In this document: positions 58,236 through 64,000 of the stretch, in pieces
Layout of the letters: each line of letters starts with the position of its first letter
Position numbering within the stretch: the stretch's first letter is position 1
NCBI GenBank assembly: GCA_002408125.1
Contig: DHQO01000005.1
Span: forward strand, 124,001 to 188,000
Direction: 5' to 3'
Origin: Hyphomonadaceae bacterium UBA5336
GTDB taxonomy: Bacteria > Pseudomonadota > Alphaproteobacteria > Caulobacterales > Hyphomonadaceae
DNA: 64,000 bases
The notes under the pieces: generated by a model
The model's database searches: none
What the model was told of the DNA's origin: nothing
The model's input: only the letters and a program-made list of their open reading frames with translations
Made by a program: the position numbers and the translations under genes

Positions 58236-61200
58236 ATGTCAAAAACACACCAGGAATCTGAGTCCAGAATCGGGGTTTGGAACCTACTTCTTTGTACGGC
58301 GTCTGCCTTTGCGCTGACCCATTCCATGCCTGTGTTTGCCCAGGAAGCCGACCCGGCCGAAGTCGATGCCGCTGACGATCCGGCCGACGATGATGAAGAA
58401 GCCACGCTCGGCACCGTGACCGTGACGGGTATCCGCGGCTCCATCGCCAGCGCCCAGGACATCAAGCAGAATGCCGACACCTTCGTCGACGCGGTGACGG
58501 CCGAAGACATTGGCGCGCTGCCCGACCGTTCGGTGACAGAAGCGCTGCAACGTGTGCCAGGCGTGACGATCAGCCGGTTCGCCGCTGCCGATGACCCCGA
58601 CCACTTCTCGATCGAAGGCTCCGGCGTGGTTGTGCGCGGCCTGACCTATGTGCGCTCGGAGCTGAACGGCCGCGACACCTTCACGGCCAATAATGGTCGC
58701 GCGCTCAGCTTCTCGGATGTTTCTCCCGAGCTTCTCGGATCGGTCCAGGTCTACAAGAACCAGACGGCCGACCTGATCGAGGGCGGCATTGCCGGCTCGG
58801 TCAACCTCGTGACGCGCAAGCCGTTCGACTCCGACGGCCAGAAAATCGCCGGCACTCTGGAATACGCCTATGCCGACTTCCGGGAGCGCTGGTCCCCGAC
58901 CGGTTCAATCCTTTATTCCAACAACTGGGAAACAGATGCCGGCCGCATCGGCTTCCTGGTGAGTGGCGTGTATTCGGAACTGCAGACCCGTTCGGACGGC
59001 ACGCAGATTTCCTCCTTCCAGCCGCGGACCGACCTTGCTCCGCAAACCGTCTGGACGCCGGAAGGCGCCGTTGTGCGGACCCAGGACTATGACCGCGAGC
59101 GCAGGGGCCTCAGCGGCTCGGCCCAGTGGGAAAGCCCCGATCGGTCCATGCTGGCCACCTTCGAGTATCTGCGCTCGGAAGCGACCACGAGCTGGAACGA
59201 GTACGCGTCTGAAATCGCCACGGACAATATCGGCGACGATGCCTTCTTCTTCGTGCCCGGCACGGAGTTCGGATTCGGCAGCGACGATCTGTTCACCCAC
59301 GGCACGATCTCGGCTCCGGTCGGCTGGCGCCAGGACCAGAACGAAGACCCGCGCACGCCGATCAACGGCCTGCAGTCGAACAATATCCGCCGCGGTGTCG
59401 AGCAGGAGACGGTGACGGAAGACACCTCCCTGAACTTCAAGTGGACGCCGACCGAACGCTGGTCGTTCAACCTCGACTACCAGCATGTCGATTCCACGAC
59501 CGACAATACCGATGTCGGCGTCTGGGCGACGACCTTTCAGGATCTGCGCCTCGACCTGCGCGGCGATATTCCGGAAGTGGAATTCCTGCCGCCGACGCTT
59601 GACGGTGTCGACTGCTCGAACGGCATCAACAATAACTGCCCGAGCTATTTCATGGACGGCGTCGGCTGGACCTATCCGAACAACAATTTCTGGCGTTCGG
59701 CCATGGACCACACCGAAGAGAGCGAAGGCACCTCCGATGCCTTTCGCATGGACGTCGAATACGACTTCATGGACGACTATGACTGGGTGAAATCGGTCCG
59801 CTTCGGTGGCCGGTATGCCGAGCGTGAGTTGACCACCCGCTACTCGGTTTACAACTGGGGTGCGCTGTCGGAAATCTGGGGCAATGGCGGCCCTGTCTGG
59901 TTCGACGAATACGGCATCCCGGAAGGCCTCGTGAAGAACTTCCTCTGGGACAATTTCCAGCGCGGCGACACCAACCTTCCGCCGGAAATGCTCTTCTACA
60001 ACGGCAACCCGGCACAGAGCTACGGCGCGACGGCGGACTTCGCTGACAGCGTGGTCGCAGCCTGGCTGGCGGCCGGCGGTGTGACGGGCGGACCGGGTGG
60101 CGGTTCGAATGGCTGGATGCGTCTGGCTGACCGTCCGGGCGTTATCCCCGGCACGAATTACCTGCCGGGCGAAATCACGGACGCCACGGAGGAGATCACC
60201 TCCTTCTACGCCCTGCTGAACTTCGGAGATGACGATCCGTTCGGCAACGGCATGACGCTGGATGGCAATATCGGCCTGCGTTACGTCGAAACCGCGATCG
60301 AATCGGCCGGTGGCTACCAGTATGCTCAGGCCTCGACGCTGCCTGACGATGGCACGCAAGGGTCCGGTCAGAATGACTGTATCCCGGAGATCATCGATGG
60401 CGAGGAAGAAGAGATTTCCTTCTTCTGTACGCTGTCGCCTGCCGAGCGTCAGGCGGCCTATGCCTTCCTGAGCGGGGCAACCGATCCGTTCGTTGGCGAA
60501 AACACCTACGACATCCTGCTGCCGAGCTTTAACCTGAAACTCGGCCTGTCCGAGGACAAGATCATCCGCTTTGCCTACTCCAAGGCCATGTCGCGCCCGG
60601 ATGTGGGCCTGACGCGGGCGACCTATCCGATTTCGGCTTCCACGCAGAGCGATCCGCGTGTTCCGGGATCGGGCGTGCCCGACGGCTTCTCGGGCGGCTT
60701 CTATGGCTTCCAGACCGCGGGCGGCAACCCGTTCCTGGAGCCGGTGAAATCCGACCAGTATGACCTCTCCTTCGAGTGGTATTTCAGCCAGGTCGGCTCG
60801 CTGACGGCAACGGTGTTCTACAAGGAAATCGAGGACATCATCGTTTCCGGTTCGGGTGAATACACCCTGACCAATGGCGGACAGACCTATGATGTGTTCG
60901 TCACCAATCAGCCGACCAATTCCGATGATACCGGTACGGTGAAGGGCTTCGAGCTGGCCTACAGCCAGTTCTACGACATGCTGCCCTCACCCTGGGATGG
61001 AATCGGCGTGCAGGCCTCCTACACCTATATCGACAGCCAGGGCGTGAACTCCTCCACGCTCAGCCCGATTGCGTCCACGCCCGACGAGCAGGGACGTGAA
61101 CCGACTGTGGATCTTGGCGACCTGCCGCTGCAGGGCCTGTCGGAGAACAATGTCAACTTCGCGCTAATCTATGAGAAAGGCCCGATCTCGACCCGTCTGG

Positions 61201-61469
61201 CCTATAACTGGCGCGATGACTATCTGGTGACCGCGCGCGACGTGATCACGCCGTTCTATCCGATCTACCAGAATGCCGGCGGGCAGCTGGATGGTTCGTT
61301 CTACTATACCGTGAACGACTACTTCAAAATCGGTGTGCAGGGGGCCAACCTCCTGAACGAGGTTACCGAGACGGAGTCCTATCTGCCGAACTCGGATGGC
61401 CGCCGCGGTGGCCGGTCCTGGTTCCAGAACGATCGTCGGATCACGATTTCCGGCCGCTTCAATTTCTAG
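58236..61469 (+). CDS. TonB-dependent receptor for xylan-derived oligosaccharide (predicted)
   Basis: 1077 residues, GGGAGG site 10 nt upstream. Signal peptide with cleavage near VFAQE, an acidic spacer, then TVTVTGIRGSI, a TonB-box-like stretch. Plug domain: ALPDRSVTEALQRVPGVTI, IRG-like VVVRGLTYVRSELNG, GSVNLVTRKPFD. Large barrel ending WFQNDRRITISGRFNF with the terminal Phe. Its length and plug are those of carbohydrate-type receptors of Caulobacterales/Xanthomonadales. Substrate is inferred from the operator and the neighbouring xylanases. Confidence 0.94.
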   Translation: MSKTHQESESRIGVWNLLLCTASAFALTHSMPVFAQEADPAEVDAADDPADDDEEATLGTVTVTGIRGSIASAQDIKQNADTFVDAVTAEDIGALPDRSVTEALQRVPGVTISRFAAADDPDHFSIEGSGVVVRGLTYVRSELNGRDTFTANNGRALSFSDVSPELLGSVQVYKNQTADLIEGGIAGSVNLVTRKPFDSDGQKIAGTLEYAYADFRERWSPTGSILYSNNWETDAGRIGFLVSGVYSELQTRSDGTQISSFQPRTDLAPQTVWTPEGAVVRTQDYDRERRGLSGSAQWESPDRSMLATFEYLRSEATTSWNEYASEIATDNIGDDAFFFVPGTEFGFGSDDLFTHGTISAPVGWRQDQNEDPRTPINGLQSNNIRRGVEQETVTEDTSLNFKWTPTERWSFNLDYQHVDSTTDNTDVGVWATTFQDLRLDLRGDIPEVEFLPPTLDGVDCSNGINNNCPSYFMDGVGWTYPNNNFWRSAMDHTEESEGTSDAFRMDVEYDFMDDYDWVKSVRFGGRYAERELTTRYSVYNWGALSEIWGNGGPVWFDEYGIPEGLVKNFLWDNFQRGDTNLPPEMLFYNGNPAQSYGATADFADSVVAAWLAAGGVTGGPGGGSNGWMRLADRPGVIPGTNYLPGEITDATEEITSFYALLNFGDDDPFGNGMTLDGNIGLRYVETAIESAGGYQYAQASTLPDDGTQGSGQNDCIPEIIDGEEEEISFFCTLSPAERQAAYAFLSGATDPFVGENTYDILLPSFNLKLGLSEDKIIRFAYSKAMSRPDVGLTRATYPISASTQSDPRVPGSGVPDGFSGGFYGFQTAGGNPFLEPVKSDQYDLSFEWYFSQVGSLTATVFYKEIEDIIVSGSGEYTLTNGGQTYDVFVTNQPTNSDDTGTVKGFELAYSQFYDMLPSPWDGIGVQASYTYIDSQGVNSSTLSPIASTPDEQGREPTVDLGDLPLQGLSENNVNFALIYEKGPISTRLAYNWRDDYLVTARDVITPFYPIYQNAGGQLDGSFYYTVNDYFKIGVQGANLLNEVTETESYLPNSDGRRGGRSWFQNDRRITISGRFNF

Positions 61470-61497
61470 GCGGCGGAAGTTTGAATGATTGAGTGAG

Positions 61498-61524
61498 CGG
61501 GCCCTGGTTCTATACTGGGGCCCG
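61498..61524 (+). terminator. hairpin after receptor gene
   Basis: CGGGCCC / GGGCCCG with a 13-nt loop then TCTTC; short T content, so a weak terminator or attenuator ahead of the cupin-like gene. Confidence 0.45.
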
Positions 61525-61558
61525 TCTTCATATCGCCAGGCCAAAAGAGGAGACGAGG

Positions 61559-62632
61559 ATGCCGGACACCCAGCACACCACGCCCTCCATCGCGGAGACG
61601 GCAAGGCCGGTGCGCACGCTTGAAAACGTGACGCTGGAGCAGTTCCGCGACGATATCCTGCCCCATGCCCGGCCCGTCCTGATGAAGGATTTCGTACGCC
61701 ACTGGCCGGCGGTTCGGGCCGGGCGCGGCGGGCCAGCCGAGACGATTGCCTATCTCAAGCGCTTCGATGCCGGCCGCTCGGTGGAGACCATCTCTGGCGC
61801 TCCGCACATTGCCGGGAAGTTCTTCTACAACCAGGATCTCAGCGGCCTGAACTTCGAGCGCCACCCGGCGCCGATATCGGCTTCGCTCGACCGGCTGGCC
61901 GAGAGCCTCTCCGTGGCCGAGCCACCCTCGACCTATATCCAGTCCGTTCCGGCCCCGCCAAACCTGCCGGGCTTTGCCGAAGAGAACGAGCTCGCCGTGC
62001 TGCCGCCGGTGATCGAGCCGCGCATCTGGATCGGCAATGCGCTCACCGTGCAGACGCATTTCGACCTTTTCGACAACATTGCCTGTGTGGTTGCCGGCAA
62101 GCGCCGCTTCACGCTGTTCCCACCGGACCAGACGCCGAACCTCTATGTCGGTCCGTTCGAACTGACCCTGTCGGGACCGCCGGTCAGCATGGTGCGCCTG
62201 GAAGCGCCCGACTATGAGGCCTATCCGAACTTCCGCGAGGCCGAGCGCCACGCCCTGGTGGCCGAGCTGGAGCCCGGCGATGCGATCTACATCCCGTATT
62301 TCTGGTGGCACCATGTCGAGTCGCTGGAGCGCTTCAATGTGCTCGTGAATTATTGGTGGAACGACGCCAGGCGCGACCTCGCGACCCCGTTTGACGCGCT
62401 GCTACATGCCATTCTCGCCCTGCGCGACATGCCCGAGAACCAGCGCAGCGCCTGGCAGACCATGTTCGACCATTATGTCTTTCAGAAAAATGGCGACCCG
62501 GTTGCCCACCTGCCCGAGCAGGCGCGCAGCGCACTGGGACCGCATACGCCGCAGATGCGGGGTCAGTTGAAGGCAATGCTGGCACAGAAACTGGCCCAGC
62601 AGGCCGGCATGATTCCGAAACAGAACCGCTAG
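61559..62632 (+). CDS. JmjC/cupin-like (Cupin_8) putative Fe(II)/2-oxoglutarate oxygenase
   Basis: 357 residues from MPDTQHTTPS with GAGGAG upstream. Cupin_8 core: TVQTHFDLFDNIACVVAGKRRFTLFPP with His167 and Asp169, and YIPYFWWHHVES with the distal His (251/252), i.e. a plausible H-x-D...H iron site. Such proteins recur next to TonB receptors and halogenase homologues in sugar loci. They may act on the receptor, on a sugar or on a small protein; no substrate is known to me. Confidence 0.88.
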   Translation: MPDTQHTTPSIAETARPVRTLENVTLEQFRDDILPHARPVLMKDFVRHWPAVRAGRGGPAETIAYLKRFDAGRSVETISGAPHIAGKFFYNQDLSGLNFERHPAPISASLDRLAESLSVAEPPSTYIQSVPAPPNLPGFAEENELAVLPPVIEPRIWIGNALTVQTHFDLFDNIACVVAGKRRFTLFPPDQTPNLYVGPFELTLSGPPVSMVRLEAPDYEAYPNFREAERHALVAELEPGDAIYIPYFWWHHVESLERFNVLVNYWWNDARRDLATPFDALLHAILALRDMPENQRSAWQTMFDHYVFQKNGDPVAHLPEQARSALGPHTPQMRGQLKAMLAQKLAQQAGMIPKQNR

Positions 62633-62636
62633 ACGC

Positions 62637-62655
62637 GCCCCGACTGGGTCGGGGC
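62637..62655 (+). other. hairpin between cupin-like and GH5 genes
   Basis: GCCCCGA / TCGGGGC with a 5-nt loop and no T-run; possibly an mRNA stabiliser. The GH5 gene follows 17 nt later. Confidence 0.4.
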
Positions 62656-62671
62656 ATCAGGGGAGGACACC

Positions 62672-63697
62672 ATGAAGACATCACACTTGCTCAGCGCCGT
62701 TGCGCTCGGCGCGCTTGCCGCGTGCCAGGCCTCCGACGATCTCTACGAGCCTGCGGCCGACGCCGCCCATGTGGCTCCGCCCGGCAGCCCTGTGGCAGAG
62801 CATGGCGCGCTGTCTGTCGAGGGCAGCAAGATCCTTGGCGAGCATGGCGAGCCGGTCTCGCTGGCGGGCGTCAGCTTTTTCTGGAGCACCACCGGCTGGG
62901 CGCAGGAGGACTATTACACGCCTGAAACTGTGGCCTATTTTGCCGAGGACTGGGATGCGAGCCTGGTGCGCGCGGCGATCTCGGGCCATGGCGGGGGTGG
63001 TTATCTCACTGATCCGCAGGGCAACGCCGCACGCGCCTATGCGGTGATCGAGGGCGCGCTGGAACAGGGTGTATATGTGCTGGTCGACTGGCACTCCCAT
63101 CATGCCGAGCGCGAGCCCGAAGAGGCGGCCGAGTTCTTCCGCGACATCGCCACGCGCTATGGTGAGTATCCGAACCTGATCTACGAAATCTATAACGAGC
63201 CGCTCGACAAGACCGACTGGGCGACCACCATCAAACCCTATTCGCAGGCGATGATCGCGGAGATCCGGGCCATCGACCCGGACAATCTCATCGTCGTGGG
63301 CACGCAGAACTGGTCGCAGGATGTCGACAAGGCCGCCGCCGATCCGGTCGAGGGCGACAATCTCGTCTATGCCCTCCATTTCTATTCCGGCAGCCACAAG
63401 GAGAGCCTGCGCGTGAAGGCCCAGGCGGCCGTGGATGCCGGCCTGCCCATCATGGTCACCGAATGGGGCACCGTGAACTATAATGGCGACGGCGATGTGG
63501 ACGAGGAATCGGTTACCGCCTGGATGGATTTCATCCGCGCCAACGACCTCTCCCATGCCAACTGGTCGGTCAGCAACAAGGCCGAGGGCGCGTCGATCTT
63601 CAAGCCGGGCACGTCTTACACTGGCCCGTGGACCGAGGAGGATCTCACCGCCTCGGGGCTCTATGTTCGCGAGATCGTGCGCGGCTGGGACGACTAG
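62672..63697 (+). CDS. GH5 endoglycosidase lipoprotein
   Basis: 341 residues from MKTSHLLSAV (GGGGAGG site 9 nt upstream). Lipobox LAAC (Cys18). A linker to about 45, then a GH5 barrel: acid/base Glu176 in IYEIYNEPL, nucleophile Glu264 in IMVTEWGTV. Family members act on cellulose, mannan or xylan; the sequence alone does not decide, but the locus suggests a xylan or mixed hemicellulose. Together with GH10 and GH43 it forms a set of three lipid-anchored enzymes. Its stop shares CTAG with the convergent GH115 gene. Confidence 0.92.
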   Translation: MKTSHLLSAVALGALAACQASDDLYEPAADAAHVAPPGSPVAEHGALSVEGSKILGEHGEPVSLAGVSFFWSTTGWAQEDYYTPETVAYFAEDWDASLVRAAISGHGGGGYLTDPQGNAARAYAVIEGALEQGVYVLVDWHSHHAEREPEEAAEFFRDIATRYGEYPNLIYEIYNEPLDKTDWATTIKPYSQAMIAEIRAIDPDNLIVVGTQNWSQDVDKAAADPVEGDNLVYALHFYSGSHKESLRVKAQAAVDAGLPIMVTEWGTVNYNGDGDVDEESVTAWMDFIRANDLSHANWSVSNKAEGASIFKPGTSYTGPWTEEDLTASGLYVREIVRGWDD

Positions 63698-64000
63698 GGC
63701 AGGGTGCAATCCGGCAGGGCTGCGCTGGGCGCGGGCATACAGACCGGCGTGTCCGGCGGGCCGAGATAGGGCTCCGGCACATCGCTGGTGGCGACTAATA
63801 CGCGCTGGAAGACCACGCCCGGATCGACGCGCCAGAGTTTCACGGTGTGGGCGCCGGGCGCATCGACAGGCAGGGCCGTCGTGACCACATGCGCATTGCG
63901 TGCAACCGATTCCTCCCACGGCACATTGCCGTCGCCAGCGGCCTGGCCGTCGATGGCCGTGACGATCACCGGCGCGCCATCGTCGATGGAGACCGCAAAG
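63694..64000 (-). CDS. C terminus of GH115-like alpha-glucuronidase (5' part beyond right edge)
   Basis: About 102 C-terminal codons, open to the right edge. The segment GNVPWEESVARNAHVV, then GAHTVKLWRVDPGVVFQRVLV, and EPYLGPP is typical of the last beta-sandwich of GH115 alpha-glucuronidases, which remove (methyl)glucuronic acid from xylan. The catalytic part is outside the window, so the family call rests on the tail alone. It completes a glucuronoxylan enzyme set. Confidence 0.7.
   Translation of the reverse strand, partial: FAVSIDDGAPVIVTAIDGQAAGDGNVPWEESVARNAHVVTTALPVDAPGAHTVKLWRVDPGVVFQRVLVATSDVPEPYLGPPDTPVCMPAPSAALPDCTLP

Noticed and set aside
58905..60359. 484-codon open frame opposite the TonB receptor
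   Set aside because: Composition is Arg/Val/Asp-rich as expected for an antisense shadow; no motif, no promoter, and the receptor frame is complete.
1..64000. CRISPR arrays, tRNA, rRNA
   Set aside because: No regular short repeats with spacers and no tRNA or rRNA-like segments were recognised on reading; a covariance-model scan was not possible.

Overview
The window looks like an alphaproteobacterial chromosome, most likely Caulobacterales/Hyphomonadales-like. The evidence is a complete PhyR-NepR-EcfG general stress response (GSR) core, which is confined to Alphaproteobacteria, and a xylan locus built on a TonB-dependent receptor with tandem flavin-dependent halogenase homologues, a layout typical of Caulobacterales and related oligotrophs. 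No rRNA, tRNA, CRISPR array, integrase or transposase was seen.

Region 1 (1 to about 17.5 kb) is a copper/heavy-metal resistance block, all on the minus strand. It holds a CusCBA-type RND efflux system (cusA runs off the left edge) headed by a CsoR-type repressor, a P1B-1 copper ATPase operon (DUF5676, ATPase, DUF411, APC permease, small ion channel), a DUF305 gene, and a copper oxidase operon (small exported protein, CopA multicopper oxidase, CopB, and an unusual DUF2231/His-rich/SnoaL-like fusion). Four similar palindromes, ATACCCC-N3-GGGGTAT, lie upstream of these four transcription units and suggest one CsoR regulon. An MBL-rhodanese gene here is broken by an internal deletion.

Region 2 (17.5 to 26.4 kb) is a second, separate minus-strand efflux operon: PepSY protein, OmpR-type regulator, histidine kinase, small membrane protein, outer membrane factor, adaptor, RND pump, PAP2 phosphatase. 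From the regulator gene to the PAP2 gene every junction overlaps. Region 3 (26.4 to 29.6 kb) carries a TRIC-like channel, a YceI lipoprotein and a PAS/HisKA_2 kinase.

Region 4 (29.9 to 42.0 kb) is a general stress response island. PhyR, NepR and EcfG sit at its centre, with a second NepR-like protein and a degenerate sigma-like protein beside them. The surrounding genes are small stress-type genes (DUF892, DUF883, ExoD, a Crp-like regulator, DUF1328, Pmp3, fasciclin, DUF2383, entericidin-like, CsbD and others). I found about fifteen GGAAC-N16/17-CGTT-like promoters, ten of them exact, in front of nearly every unit. Several of these promoters lie so close to the start codon that leaderless transcripts are predicted.

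Region 5 (42.0 to 64.0 kb) is a glucuronoxylan utilisation locus: transaldolase-like aldolase, xylose isomerase, xylulokinase, sugar/H+ symporter, LacI-type regulator, lipoprotein GH10, GH43 and GH5 enzymes, a GH115 fragment at the right edge, a TonB-dependent receptor, a JmjC/cupin-like protein and four consecutive flavin-dependent halogenase homologues, one of which has lost its catalytic residues. Four copies of a TGATARCGCTAWCA-like operator mark the xylB, symporter, GH10/GH43 and receptor/halogenase promoters and tie the halogenases to xylan sensing.
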